Assembly (NCBI GenBank): GCA_037367355.1
Contig: JAVSCG010000025.1
Coordinates: 1 to 40,000, forward strand
Origin: Neoscytalidium dimidiatum
Taxonomy: Eukaryota; Ascomycota; Dothideomycetes; Botryosphaeriales; Botryosphaeriaceae
DNA length: 40,000 nt
Direction: 5' to 3'
In this document: piece after piece, positions 1 through 10,789 of the stretch
How positions within the stretch are numbered: the first letter of the stretch is position 1
How the letters are laid out: every line of letters begins with the position of its first letter
The notes under the pieces: model-generated
Databases searched by the model: none
Told to the model about the DNA's origin: nothing
The model's input: only the letters and a program-made list of their open reading frames with translations
Made by a program: the position numbers and the translations under genes

Positions 1-1825
1 AGAATCTCGCCAGTTCTCTTCTAGCATCCTACCAATTCGCGAGGGAACTGGCCGTCAGGAGTCTTTCAGCTCTTCTGTCAAGGCCGCTCCCCCGGCCAGC
101 AGATTCGGAGGCACGGGCAATGAGACGCCTACCAACGCACCTGGATCGCCCTCAGCAGCTGCAGCTGAGCCCGCCAAAGATACGTCTGCGCCGGAATTTG
201 GGCCCTCGCCCTTTAATCGTAATCTGACTTCCTCCCCCGCTGCCAGCCACGCTAGCGATGCTGCACGGTCTGCAAGCGGCCAAGAGCGAAAGGACACCTT
301 CCAATCTTTCGGCCCACCGTCGAGTTCTGTCGATATGCCTGGCTCCTTTCCGGAAGTGAGCACCCCCCTTCAACCTGAAGCCACTGGCCAAAGTGCAATG
401 AGCGACCGTAGCAAGGGCAGCTTCAGCTTCCCGCGCTCCGATCCTTTTGGTTCCCAGCCTCAGCGACAAGGTTCCGCTGCCAAGGCTGACTTCGACGCCG
501 CGTTCGCTGGGTTCGGTTCTGGCAAACAGTTCCAAGAGAGGCAGAACACTGGCTCATCCCTCAACGGCTCTGTTGGCTCAGCGTCAAAGTTCAACCAAGA
601 ATTTCCACCGATTGAGAACCTCGGCGGCGATGATGAGAGTGACTCAAACAGTGAGCACGGTTTTGATGATAACTTTGCCCCCGCATCTCCTCAGAGTAAG
701 CGTGAAGATGCGGCACCGGCACCTACTACTTCTGGACCTGAAGGTACGGGAGACACAGGTAATCCTTTCTCCCGCAATACTAGCAACCTTCCTACCCCCA
801 ACGCCCAGAAGCCACCCCCTACTTACGAGCAGACCACTGGCAGCCGGAATGGAGCCAGAGGATCTGACTCTTTCCCACCGGAGTTCGGCGGACTGCTGCC
901 TTCTCGTCAGGATCCCACGGCCCAGTCCGGATCACAATCCCCCGAGAAGACTTTCAGCTCCCCCGCGCTCACCCCCGGTCAAACCCTCTTCGGAGGTTCC
1001 AGCGCTGCTGGAAAAGCTCCGGCCACTGGCCCCTTTTCTCCTGGATCGACCTCGAATGCTAACACACCATCGTCAACAGTGCCGTCAGATGCTTACCACT
1101 CCGCGCAATCCTACCCATCCACGGATAAGGCTGCATCGCCCTCGAACCAGGCTCCTGCTAAGCAGTCCTTCGGTGACGATTTCGATGCCGGATTCGACGA
1201 CCTCGCCGAGGCCAAGGATGCCTCCAACGCGCACGACGACGATGACCTATTCGCCTCGAACCATCGTGATGGTCTGGATGAGTTTAACCCGGTTTTCGAT
1301 AGCCCCGCTGCCAGCAAGAGCAACACCATGGCCAGCCAGGCGACGCCGACTAACAATGCCAGCAAGAGCCATGCCGAAGATTCGTTCTCGGACTTCGAAC
1401 ATCTCACTCAAAGCTTCGCCTCTTCTAAGCCCGCCACTCAGTGCAGCTGCTTCCGGTCACGACTGGGACGCGATCTTTTCCGGGCTGTCCGACAGCCAGC
1501 CTGCGCCGTCGACCAGCGGCAACACGGCCCCGCAGACAGCAGACGGCAGTCAGCTGTTGGGCGCCTCGTCGGCTTCGGAGAAGCCCGCAGCTGGAGACGA
1601 GCCGGAGAAGCCTCAACTTGGCAGGGCCTTGAGTACTGGCACCGAGCACGACGATCCGATCCTGAAGAACCTCACGAGCATGGGTTACCAGAGGGCGACG
1701 CCTTGGCTGCGCTGGAAAAGTTTGACTACGATATCAACAAGGTATGTCTTCATACTCACCACTACTATTCCAAAGCAGTAGGCTAACCCCGACTTTAGGC
1801 TGTCGAGTATCTCTCCTCTAAGTAA
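1..1825 (+). CDS. EDE1: Ede1-like endocytic scaffold, C-terminal part with UBA domain (5' end outside window; two frame breaks)
   Basis: Coding from the window edge (frame starting at base 2) to TAA at 1823-1825, with one intron 1742-1798 (GTATGT...TTTAG, CTAAC branch). The protein is a long disordered Ser/Pro/Gly/Asn-rich tail with repeated acidic DDFDAGF and SFSDFEHL type motifs, then a C-terminal UBA domain: DDPILKNLTSMGYQR, then DALAALEKFDYDINK and, after the intron, AVEYLSSK. This matches the end of fungal Ede1/Eps15-like proteins, early clathrin-endocytosis scaffolds whose UBA binds ubiquitin. The N-terminal EH domains would lie upstream. The frame shifts by +1 near 1441 and back near 1693-1695 (a G run); between these points the conserved protein (WDAIFSGLSDSQ) is in the other frame, although the original frame stays open. 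This looks like paired sequence errors. The family call rests on the UBA and composition, without sight of the EH domains. Confidence 0.8.
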
Positions 1826-2725
1826 ATGCCATACTTTCTTGCAATTGTACATGGGCGGAATTCTACCCCTTTTGTGGCATATTAATTTCTCTTTCGCTTT
1901 CTACGGAATCAGCTTTGCTGACCCTCATATCCTCCCCCGCTTCTATGCAAAAAAAAAACAAAAAAACAAAAGGGAGCGGGAGTACTCGTCGACTCTACCA
2001 ATATTTTGGGCGGGGATATTTCATTTGTCTTGGGGTTTGTTTGTCAAAGGTTCCACACGCTTGCTACCTACTACTATAATTCATTCGTCTGTGTCTTAAA
2101 GTTCGGTGTGTTGAGAGCGAGAAAAGAACGTTTTCCACCCCTCTTCCTCTTCTTGTTCGATTTCTGTTCTTTTTTCCTGGGATCGAATTGGGATCACAAA
2201 CGCATAGCGAGAGCGCTCTTGCAGGGGGGAGGATTAGTAGTGTGTTTTGTACCAAAGCACGGCAGCATCAAACGGTTGGAGGGGAAACGGTCTCGTTCGT
2301 TGTTTTTTTCTTGCGGCTAACGTTTCTTAATTCCCTTATATACCAACTTCCTCGTTGTGTGCTCTCTTTTTTAAACCCTGCTGTACGAATGGATTTTCGA
2401 CGATGTGCCTGCTTCCCTTGTGCACGCCTCCCTCTAACTGACGCTAGCTGAGGAAACACCCCCGGCAAGACGGAGGCACCCAGCCCGGATGCGGCTTGTG
2501 TCCGCGCGCACGGCACTTCGAATGGTAGACTTGTGTCTCTTTCCTGCTCGAGTTTTGGATGCTGGTCAGCAGAGAGCGAGATACACCCACGTAATGGATA
2601 ATTTCTTATCTATTGGAGTCGGTCCTGGCACCCGGAACAGAATCGACGATGCCATGGACCACCCCTTAATCTAGGGTCAATGGAAAGGACAACTAAAAGT
2701 GAAAAAAAAAAAAACAAATTGATAC
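1826..2725. other. intergenic region, T- and A-rich
   Basis: No supportable gene. It holds the 3' region of the Ede1-like gene, with an A-rich run near 1950-1970, and several pyrimidine-rich stretches. ORFs here are short and of low quality. Confidence 0.5.
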
Positions 2726-3457
2726 TCACCTCGCCATCAGACTATTCCGCACGACCACAAATGCGCAGATCGGACACGTCAGCAGAGCTACCGGCACGGC
2801 GAGCGCGACGAGCAGCGGCGTGACGACGATCCGGTGCAGCAGCGCGTCGTGATTGCGCAACCGCCTGCCGATGCGTTCGCCACGCGAATGGAGTGGCCTT
2901 CTCTGGCGCCGCCTTCCTCGCTCTCGTCGTCGTGATGGGTAAAGCTGCTGCGAAGACGGGCCGTCGACGTTGACGGGCTCCTTTTGGCGTCTTCGGCGCG
3001 GGAAATGGACGAGGCGCCGCAGCTTGCGTCGTCGACACTTGCCGCCGTCGCTTCTGTGGCGGTCCGTCAGGACGAACATGGAGTCCGAGGAGCTGCGAGG
3101 GTGCGGCTCCAGCGAGTCGGACTCGTCGTCAAGTTCTTGCGGGGGGGATGTCGGTTCGTGATGACGATGGGCTGTGGCGATGTGGGGCAGGAGTTGACGA
3201 AGGGCGTGGAAGCGGCGGCTGATACGTGAGGAGCCGTTATCGATGAAAGAATTATCCTCGTAGACTATCGAGCTGATGAGACTGCCGGAGAGCGTGACTG
3301 GAGTGCTTCGTCCTCGGTGATGTCCACCACACGGAGGAAGCAGGCAAGGCGAGGCGCTGTGAACTTCAGGCCATGTCTGACACGGGGTGCCAGCTGGAGA
3401 GGGATCGGTTTTATGAGAACGTTGGGCGAGTTCGAGGAGGACTTCCTGGTTTAACAT
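2726..3457 (-). CDS. hypothetical protein with C-terminal membrane segment
   Basis: Unrecognised. The open frame runs from 3565; the Met at 3457 (MLNQEVLLELAQRS) is a sensible start, giving about 243 residues. The middle is acidic and then very basic (DDESDSLEPHPRSSSDS, then RRRKLRRLVHFPRRRR). Near the C-terminus is one clear hydrophobic segment (IVVTPLLVALAVPVALLTC), so a single-pass or tail-anchored membrane protein is plausible. The frame ends at TGA 2726-2728, but GTGAGT at about 2729 looks like a splice donor. An acceptor at about 2672 would add some 18 residues ending at 2610. The frame choice rests on length, the membrane segment and lack of better frames; no homology is claimed. Confidence 0.4.
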   Translation of the reverse strand: MLNQEVLLELAQRSHKTDPSPAGTPCQTWPEVHSASPCLLPPCGGHHRGRSTPVTLSGSLISSIVYEDNSFIDNGSSRISRRFHALRQLLPHIATAHRHHEPTSPPQELDDESDSLEPHPRSSSDSMFVLTDRHRSDGGKCRRRKLRRLVHFPRRRRQKEPVNVDGPSSQQLYPSRRRERGRRRQRRPLHSRGERIGRRLRNHDALLHRIVVTPLLVALAVPVALLTCPICAFVVVRNSLMAR

Positions 3458-3565
3458 GCTGAGAGTGATGGGAGGTTGAGATGAGATTTTCGCGAGCAGG
3501 AAGGTATTTGCAGACGCGTACAGCGCGCCCGCTCTGCGAGATGAGAAGGACGTAGATGGATACAA

Positions 3566-4791
3566 GGCTGTATGAAGGATGGGGACGAGGAGAGGAAGTG
3601 TTATTGCTCGTTCTCAGACTCCCTGAACTCCCACTACGTGGAAGCTGTCGGCCAACTAGCGCCTTCCCCCCCCAATTAAGAGTGACGGTTGCCGCGAAGC
3701 ACGACTCAAGGGTTACGGCAGCTCTTTCACCTTCGGTGTATTTGTCATTACTGTCGGGTCTATGTTGTCCGGTGTCGTCCCAGCGTCTTCCGCCGGCGGG
3801 AAGAAGGCGTTGAGTTCGTCTGCGTGGTTGCGACTTTTGTATTCTTGTTTGTTTTTTTTTCTAAACTCCTTGTCAGTCGTGGAATATCATGAATGGCGTC
3901 CTCATTACCTATCTGTGAGTGTTTGATGTCCAGAGCTAATAGTGCCGACATATAATTTACAGTAGAGTCTCAGCGGCGTGAGGCAGCATAGGAAGCAGAC
4001 AACGCAGCGGCAACATTTGTGCCAAGCTGACATTGATGGTAGGCAAATCGTGTCCTCAACCTGGTTGTCACACTTCTCGATCTGCTGTATAAAAAAGAAT
4101 ACGAAAAAGCTGTAACGGGAACGGGTGTCTGGCGAGCCACAAAGAGCGATTGAAGTTTCTGGGATTTCACTGAGCCTTACGTAAATGAAGTTCCTTGGAA
4201 ACCCCACTTGGAAACAGAACGCACACTGAATTCAGCACGCGCCTTCTATTCCAATAAGTCTCTCGTCGGGACTGCAATCGCCATCAATCGGAGCCATCTC
4301 GATATTGCCCGGTGAGCGTACCACAACGAAGGATGACCGTCGGGGGTTGCTTATTCTCACGGTGTTCTCCGTCTCGGTCAATATTCCGTCTGCTACACTG
4401 GCTCCTGTACTTTCTTTGCATTCGTACCCGTTTAGCTGCCATTTATGAACCTTAACTTAGGGTCGAGGTCAACAACTTACCGGTGGCGGTAGTATCGGAT
4501 TCCGTAGACGACAATATCAAGTGGCAAGACAACCGGCAGACACACAATCCTCCAGACACGCCTGCATGTCCTCTTTCCATGGAATGTGCATAAAGGAGAG
4601 GTATCACTGTCTCCTAGTAGGCTGCTGTGGCGCCAAAGAAAAGTTCGTGGCATTATGTCGGCGGCAAAGCATTCGGTGTTGAGGAACTACTCGCAGCTGA
4701 GGTCTCGAAGGGGATAAAGTATTGCAATGGAGGTGATGCAGGTATAGAGAGGACGCTTTGATTTGAATTGATTCCGTTCTTCAATGCTTGT
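3566..4791. other. intergenic region without recognisable gene
   Basis: Only short ORFs on both strands. The stretch 3840-3870 is T-rich. No conserved motif, tRNA or repeat was seen. Non-coding or a lineage-specific short gene cannot be separated by eye. Confidence 0.4.
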
Positions 4792-5079
4792 TCAATCCTG
4801 CACAAGTAGAGCAATTGTCAGCTTTGAATAGGGCTCCAAAACCGTTATCTGTGTCGGCAAAATGTGCTTACAGGCAAATTCCAGATACACGACTGGTACT
4901 CGAACCCTCTTCTCCTCTTTGTCTCTCCTCCGTTCTTCCCATGCAAACCTCCTACCAGAGCTCTTGCTCCTGCACTCCCTGCGCTTGGATCTGCGGAGGT
5001 GCTCTGCAAAAAAAGAGATGCCGGCGATGCCCAAAGCAGATATGCAGAAGATCAAGGAGACGGGGACGGTGAAGAACAT
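4792..5079 (-). CDS. candidate small membrane protein, about 69 aa
   Basis: Starting at ATG 5079, the reading begins with a hydrophobic helix (VSLIFCISALGIAGISFFA) followed by a very basic and charged tail (LRRSKRRECRSKSS, then EERRRDKEEKRVRVPV). The unspliced frame runs to 4792. A good intron (GTAAGC donor near 4872, GCTGAC branch, TGTGCAG acceptor near 4799) would create a TGA at the junction after VPVVYLEFA, giving about 69 residues. The topology (N-terminal anchor, basic tail) is gene-like, but the start context is weak and no family is recognised. It could be chance. Confidence 0.3.
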   Translation of the reverse strand: MFFTVPVSLIFCISALGIAGISFFAEHLRRSKRRECRSKSSGRRFAWEERRRDKEEKRVRVPVVYLEFACKHILPTQITVLEPYSKLTIALLVQD

Positions 5080-5537
5080 TGAAGCAGGGTGAGGTAGAAA
5101 TAAGAGGGCGAAGAATGACTAAGTGCGGTGGTCATGGAATGGAGATTATGTATGCCGACAAACCCAGCGCTATCCAGAAGGTAAAGAAGGGAAGGCACGT
5201 CATAATCTCAAGTGGAAAGATCCATTACCAATTGGGACAGCACAGTTGTAGAAACGACTTCTTTTGTTACGCGCCTGCTAGGGGCTCCGTCAATTCTGTA
5301 TTACGTCGGAAATTCTTGATACGCACATCACCAAGGGACGGCCTGACGATGTTCGATCTGCTTCAGACCCAGTCGAGATTGAATGCTGCAAACTTAGGGG
5401 AGTCGTAAAGGAATCTGCAAGTTATACCCAACCCATCACGCGTGACTTAACCAGTCCAGTCAGGTACTGGTCCCAAAACGCCGGGCAACACAACACAAAA
5501 GAAGACAAGGATCAAACCTAACGCCCTCCGCTATCAA
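5080..5537. other. intergenic region
   Basis: No gene is supported. The plus-strand ORF at 5079-5408 has no recognisable motif or plausible composition. This is probably promoter and 3' sequence between the small candidate gene and the WW-domain gene. Confidence 0.4.
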
Positions 5538-6685
5538 CTAGAAGTCCCCGCCGAAGTCGTCTCCACCACCAAAATCATTGCCATCGTCATAGCCTTGCTC
5601 GTAGCCTTGTTCATAATCATTGTGGTCGTCAATCGCGTCCGCCAACAGCATGCCACCCAGCAAACCGCCACCCACACCCAGAGCAGCGGCGCCACCCGCA
5701 CCCAGCCCGCTCTTCTTCGGCTTCGCCTGCATGCCGTAGGGCACACCTCCGCCCTGACCGTAGTAACCCTGCTGCGGCGCATAGCCGTACTGGCCCTGCG
5801 GCGGCCCCTGGTAGTACCCCTGCTGCGGGTATCCACCGTACTGCTGCTGGTGATGGCCGCTGGCGCCGAAGCCGCCGGGCTTGGACGCACTCGCCTTGCC
5901 GAGCAGCTTCCCCAGGAAGCCGCCGGACTTCTTGCCCTTGTCTTCCGGGCGCGGCGGCAGCTCCTGCTGCGAGCCGTCGCCGCCGCCGCCGCCTCCGTTG
6001 TTGTAGCCCGGCGCCTGGCCGTAGCCCTGCTGGGCGCCGTAGCCTGGGGCGTTGCCCTGTTGGTAGTAGCTGTCGGCGGCGCCGCGATCACCCGCTGGAG
6101 GCATGGGCGAGCCGCGGGCGCGCGCGTCCTCCTCGGCCTGGAGCTGGCGGGCCAGGCGCTCGTCTTCGCTGATGTCGTGGCTGCTGCCGGCAGCGCCGGG
6201 GCCGTAGGGGTTGTTGCTGCTCAGGCCAGTCTTCTCGGAGGCGACGGGCTTCGCGTCACCGTGGGAGTATGAGGGCGGCGGTCCCGAGGGAGGGGCGGCC
6301 AGCTCGGCGTCGGAGGGCGGGTAGATGGGCTCGGTTGGCTTCTCCCATTGCGACTGCTTGGTGTAGATGTTCACGTAGAACCACTCGTGGTACTGCTCGT
6401 TCCACTGGGCTTTCCAGCCTGCCGGGACTTTTGGCGGCGGGGGACCCTACATAAGGCGGCGGCGGTCAGTCAGTCAGTCGGTGCGGATCGACGATTAGCG
6501 GGTAGTCGGTGCTGCAGTGAGCGGGAGCGCGCATGGGCGGTGTGTTGGTGGACGAAGAGGATACTTGGCATGCAAGGTGCTGCGACGCGGGATCGTGGGG
6601 AAGGCTTGGCCGCGCGTCTCGTCAAAGGCGGCGGACGCCTGGGAGGCGGGGGAGCACTTACGGTGGGAGGTGCGTAGTCAGACAT
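5538..6685 (-). CDS. WWM1: WW-domain protein, Wwm1-like
   Basis: Two exons, 6685-6662 (MSDYAPPT) and 6446-5538, joined across a 215-nt intron (GTAAGT...TGTAG), give 310 aa. Residues about 9-45 form one WW domain: PAGWKAQWNEQYHEWFYV then QSQWEKPTEP, with both signature Trp and the final Pro. A Q/G/Y/P-rich low-complexity middle follows (YGGYPQQGYYQGPPQGQ), with a short GGFLGKLLGK helix. A Gly/Ala-rich hydrophobic stretch (LGVGGGLLGGMLLADAIDD) and an acidic Asp/Gly tail close the protein. This order matches yeast Wwm1, reported to bind the metacaspase Mca1; WW domains bind Pro-rich ligands. The start is fixed by the ATG and the splice that completes the WW domain. Strong antisense ORFs here are GC-rich shadows. 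Confidence 0.75.
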
Positions 6686-7459
6686 AGCAGTGGCTTGCGT
6701 TTCTATGAATGTAGATGCGAGCGAGATTGCAGTTGAGAAGGGTTGCGAGCGAGCCTGGGAGTAGGAGACGGCTTTATGGATCGTGAGCTGCCCTCTGCCG
6801 CGGCGGCGTCGGAGAGCTCTGGAACCGGAAGTGCTGCGGCGAGCGGCGAGCGGCGAGCGGCAATTGGGACTGGATTGCGTCAGAGACCAGTGTGGCGTAG
6901 CCCTCAGCCACAGGTCTGCTAACGCCTGGATCGCGACGCTGCATCTTTTGCAGCCGTGCTTTGTCCGTTGCACCAGAGGATTCGGGAGAATGCACTGCGC
7001 TCAGCAGTATCGTCTATCATCGCATTAACCGTTGCAGCAGCTAAATCATAAATCATCGGGCCGTCGCAGTATGTATGTGTGCCTCGGGAGGAAAATGTCC
7101 AAGAGAAGAATAATCAGAGAACGCCCGTATATCCAGAGTGACGCCGTGCCCGACACCCAAGCCATGCCATAAAAGACTCCACCACTCCTCCAAGCACTGC
7201 AACAACTACGCCATCGGGGAACCAATGCCTCCAAGTGGGTGCAATCCTTGCAGCAGTTGCCATTAAGGTCCCAGCGTCGTCGTTTCATTTAGGACTGCAA
7301 CACCAAGCTAGGCGGAGGTGCATGGTAGTTGCAATGCTAGATGATGAATCGACGCCAAGCCCAAACACATGCATCAACGCCCCAGCCCGTTTTCGTAGCT
7401 TTTTGCGCTTAAACGCCAGACCGCCAAACCCGATTCATTGCTCCGAACGCCGACAAGGT
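6686..7459. other. intergenic region
   Basis: Promoter of the WW-domain gene and 3' flank of the next minus-strand gene. GC-rich near 6800-6860 with a short GCGAGCG repeat. No gene, RNA or repeat family was seen. Confidence 0.4.
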
Positions 7460-8554
7460 TCAGGCACTCGACTCGTCCTCCGAACGTGAATCATCGCTCG
7501 GAGTCGAGGGGCCGCTCGAAGTGGATGCGGCGGGTGCAGGCGGTGGTCGCGGCCAGTCCGAGTTCACCACCCAACCCTCGCATTCTTCCTTGCTGTTGCC
7601 GTCGGTGAATCTCTTCCACCTCTGCGTCAGGGTGCGCGCGTCCTCGTTCGGAGTGATCTTCAACCATGCCCCTGCACCCCTGCCGCCCTGCGTCACGGTG
7701 CTCTCTATCGAACCGCCGTAAGTGTTCCAGAGAGCCACGCAGATGGGGCTGCTGGGACCATCACCCTTCCAAATCAGTTCGTTGCCCTTTGGTCCAGGAT
7801 GATAGATGCGCATTTCCAGTTCCTCCACGGGGACTTTTGGGCTCTGCGCCAGAACGGTGCGCGTCAGCCGCTGCAGGGCGTTGTTCGCGGCTTTGATGGC
7901 GAGGTCGTCGAGAGGCGGTGGTTGGGTGAACAGGCGCTGCAGCCAGCGGCACTCGGTGGCCCGCTTCACCTGTTCCTGTGCGTTGGCGGGGTAATAATAG
8001 CCGCTGATGTGTATGCTTCGGACCAGCCGAATCAGGTCGGGACACAGATGCTGGAAGACAAGCAAGCCGTAAGGATAGGTCATGTACAGCGACAGCTTGC
8101 GGTCCTGGGTGCGCTGGCTCTTGAGATGCCAGGTGAGCTCGTCCTTGATCTGACGGCTGGTCTGGAGCAGGGCAAGCGGGGTGGAGAAGGGCAGATTCGA
8201 GCGGAGCGCAGCGACGGGATCGTCGTGCTCGCGTGGCTCTGCATCCTGACGGTCGGAATCGGGGGTGGAGTTGTTGTAGACGGGCGGCTGATCGATATGG
8301 AGGAAGTCCGGATCGAAGCGCGGCAGAACAACGGGCTCGAAGGCTGAAGGCAATCCGGGGATCAATTCGTCCGAGTCGCGGCCGTCGTCGCTCTCGTAGC
8401 CGCTGTCGACGGGCGAGGCGAAGCTGCACTTGAGGCCGGTGGCGATGGTGACGTGCTCGTGCGAGAGCAGCGCGTAGTCGTAGATGAGCAGGCGCAGCTC
8501 AACCGGGAGCTCGAGCAGCAGGCATTTGGCGGGGTGGTGCGGTGGTGAGGGCAT
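7460..8554 (-). CDS. 2EXR/F-box-like fungal protein
   Basis: Single exon, 364 aa from ATG 8554. The frame stays open upstream to 8806, but that extension is low-complexity and Arg/Pro-rich, so the Met just before the conserved motif was chosen. The N-terminus CLLLELPVELRLLIYDYALL is the typical F-box-like/2EXR opening of large fungal families (LPxELRxxIYxxAL). A disordered acidic insert follows, then LLQTSRQIKDELTWHL, another hallmark of the family. A C-terminal region with paired Trp and an Asp/Ser-rich tail ends the protein. Members are mostly uncharacterised; a ubiquitin-ligase adaptor role is possible but not shown. Confidence 0.65.
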   Translation of the reverse strand: MPSPPHHPAKCLLLELPVELRLLIYDYALLSHEHVTIATGLKCSFASPVDSGYESDDGRDSDELIPGLPSAFEPVVLPRFDPDFLHIDQPPVYNNSTPDSDRQDAEPREHDDPVAALRSNLPFSTPLALLQTSRQIKDELTWHLKSQRTQDRKLSLYMTYPYGLLVFQHLCPDLIRLVRSIHISGYYYPANAQEQVKRATECRWLQRLFTQPPPLDDLAIKAANNALQRLTRTVLAQSPKVPVEELEMRIYHPGPKGNELIWKGDGPSSPICVALWNTYGGSIESTVTQGGRGAGAWLKITPNEDARTLTQRWKRFTDGNSKEECEGWVVNSDWPRPPPAPAASTSSGPSTPSDDSRSEDESSA

Positions 8555-9532
8555 CGCGAGGCCTGCTCGGTGTTGCGACGGGGGCGTGCGGCGAGCGGCG
8601 GGCGGCGGGCGGCGGGGACCTGAGCAAGCAAAACACACCTCCAAGTTCCAGCTTTGACCCGTGCCCGGAAAAAACAGCGGAAGAATCAACGGGCCGCGTG
8701 CCGCAGGGATCGCGCAAATCCTGCAGTGGAGTCGAACGCGAATCAGACGCCGATCTGCGCGTGAGCCGCCGTCCTCCTGCAACGAACAGTCACCGAAGCC
8801 TGGCACGAGGCCTGCTGCGAATCGAGAGCGGCGACGGCGCCCCAGCCTCTTTAGTATCGACGATTGAGCCCTGCCAAGTCGAGTGCCTGCAGCTTCAGGC
8901 CGCCTGTTGCATATGCGACTGGCTTCTCGCCATTCATACCCTGTGCTGCCCGCGAATACGAAGCAGACGGCCCTCTGGTGGGGCTCGTGTTTATCCTTGA
9001 TTGCACAACACCAGCATGAACCGCCTCACCACCCTCCCCGCAAATGTCGCACCTCGACAGTGACTCCACCCCTTCTCTCGTCCCCGGGCCCCGACCACTG
9101 CGTTGCAACAGGCAACGCCCCGAGGGCCCCTCCAGGCCCTGCGTCGTGGGCTGTCGACGTGGGTGGCGAATCTCGGCCACCTCATCCGACCACTCAGTGC
9201 ATGCAGCCGGCTCAATTTTCAACGACCGCCGATCTCTCCCATTACAGTCAAGGCCCTTTCCGTGCAGCACGCTGAAGCTTAGCGAAGCCCGTTGGAAGTT
9301 TCAGACGCATTGAGAGCGGCCGCGTGGGAAGAGTCGGAGCGAATTGGAGAGCTTCAACATGGATCCCGCATACCCACTAGCCCTCTGCTCGTCAGTCCCC
9401 CCCCCCCACTTTACTCCTACAATACGCTCCCGCTATAAGCCTCATGCAGAATTGGGACTTCTCGCTTTGTAGTGATTGCCTGAGGTTGATACTGTACCAG
9501 CCAAGTGAATTCTCCTAGAACTTGTGCCAGTA
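8555..9532. other. intergenic region
   Basis: About 980 bases with only short ORFs in all frames and no recognisable protein. A C10 run lies near 9398-9408. It holds the promoter of the 2EXR-like gene and the 3' flank of the FAD oxidoreductase gene. Confidence 0.4.
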
Positions 9533-10789
9533 TCATAGCCACTTCGCCGGATCAAGGCTCGCGATGTTTGCACTTCTTGCCTTCCCTTCCCACACGATCT
9601 CACTCACCAATTTCCCGGTTCCCGGTCCGTTCTGAATCCCCCAGCACGTATGCCCGGCAGCAATGACTAGGCCCTTCACGCCTGGCACCTTGCCAATCAT
9701 CGGCCCGCCGTTGCCTCTGCTCACGTTCGGTAGATAGCATGCCTGCCTGGCCGTGACCTCGCCGTCACGCAGCTCATCACTGACCGCGGACACGTAGTCG
9801 ATAATATCTTGGCACCGCTGCTGATCCACTTCCACCTCGTCCGTGGTCTTGGGCAGCGGCACCAGCTGGTCTCCTTCACCGCATGCATACACTTCCTGGA
9901 AAGGCCGCGCGTAGATCTCGGGAGACACTGTCCTGCCGTAACCACGCCGTTTGCCTGACGCCCCGTCCTCAGACGGAAGCTCAATGCTGGTGAACAGGGC
10001 GTAGTTGGACACCTCTCGCGGAGGCTTGATAACAACGCTGTGGGCGCGCGTGGCCGAAATGGGCGCCTTCGGCCACACGTTACGCGTCCAAGGACCGGCT
10101 GAAATGACGACGCTGTCGGCGGGTACTGTCTGCGCCTCGCCGCCGTCCTTCGGTGTATAAGTGACACCCCGAACCTCGCCGCCTTCTGTAATGATGCCCG
10201 TTACGCTGCCATAGACGATCTTGACGCCCCTCTCCTCCGCCAACTGCGCCATGCTAGTGGTGAAGTGATATGGATGCACCTGTGCCGTGTCGGCGGGCGC
10301 GCCCATCTCCTCGTAAGCCCGTACAGCCTCCGGTACGACCCAATCGAGGTCTTTGGGCACGCCTGCTGCACGGAGCAGCCCCAGTGCCTGAGGCGTCCGC
10401 TTCTGCAAGCTCACACTCTCACCGGTATCCGCCCCTTTCTTCACTGGGCGCCCTTTCATGAGAATTTGGCCGCAATGCACACCGCGATAGCCCCACCGCT
10501 GGGCGCCATCGTACTTCTCCGCGAGCTCCTTGTGCAGGCGGAAAGAGAGCGGAACGATGCATGAAGGATAAGCCCAGAGACCGAGAAGGCCACCTGCTTT
10601 GCCGCTGGCGCCACCTGCAATCTGTGTTGCTTCGAGCAGAGTAATCGTCGTTTTTGCGGGGTCGTAGGCGGGGTGGTGCGAGAGGAAATAGGCAGTCGTG
10701 CTGCCGATGATGCCACCACCTATTACGATGATGTTCTTCGGTGCTTCGGAAGTCATTGTCGTGCGCGCGAGCTGTCGGAGGAGAGCCAC
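9533..10789 (-). CDS. FAD-dependent oxidoreductase, DAO superfamily (Tda3-like)
   Basis: Single exon, 418 aa. Residues about 19-27 (IIVIGGGIIGSTTAYFL) form the Rossmann dinucleotide-binding motif GxGxxG. It is followed by the acidic end of beta-2 (ITLLEAT) and the Ala/Gly-rich GGASGKAGGLLG segment of DAO/GlyOx-type enzymes. A C-terminal FAD-contact region reads GLVIAAGHTCWGIQNGPGTG. The arrangement resembles the fungal family of S. cerevisiae Tda3 and related putative amino-acid or sarcosine oxidases. Substrate and location are unknown; no peroxisomal SKL-type tail is present (it ends in AKWL). A second Met at codon 12 (10756) could be the true start, which would remove a basic N-terminus. 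Confidence 0.75.
   Translation of the reverse strand: MALLRQLARTTMTSEAPKNIIVIGGGIIGSTTAYFLSHHPAYDPAKTTITLLEATQIAGGASGKAGGLLGLWAYPSCIVPLSFRLHKELAEKYDGAQRWGYRGVHCGQILMKGRPVKKGADTGESVSLQKRTPQALGLLRAAGVPKDLDWVVPEAVRAYEEMGAPADTAQVHPYHFTTSMAQLAEERGVKIVYGSVTGIITEGGEVRGVTYTPKDGGEAQTVPADSVVISAGPWTRNVWPKAPISATRAHSVVIKPPREVSNYALFTSIELPSEDGASGKRRGYGRTVSPEIYARPFQEVYACGEGDQLVPLPKTTDEVEVDQQRCQDIIDYVSAVSDELRDGEVTARQACYLPNVSRGNGGPMIGKVPGVKGLVIAAGHTCWGIQNGPGTGKLVSEIVWEGKARSANIASLDPAKWL

Noticed and set aside
1441..1695. Programmed frameshifting in the Ede1-like gene
   Set aside because: Two opposite one-base shifts with no slippery heptamer or obvious structure, and similar breaks in unrelated genes, favour sequence errors.
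5595..6272. Long plus-strand ORF (225 codons) opposite the WW-domain gene
   Set aside because: Shadow frame of the Gln/Gly/Tyr-rich WWM1-like coding strand; composition is Leu/Ala/Arg-rich with no motif.
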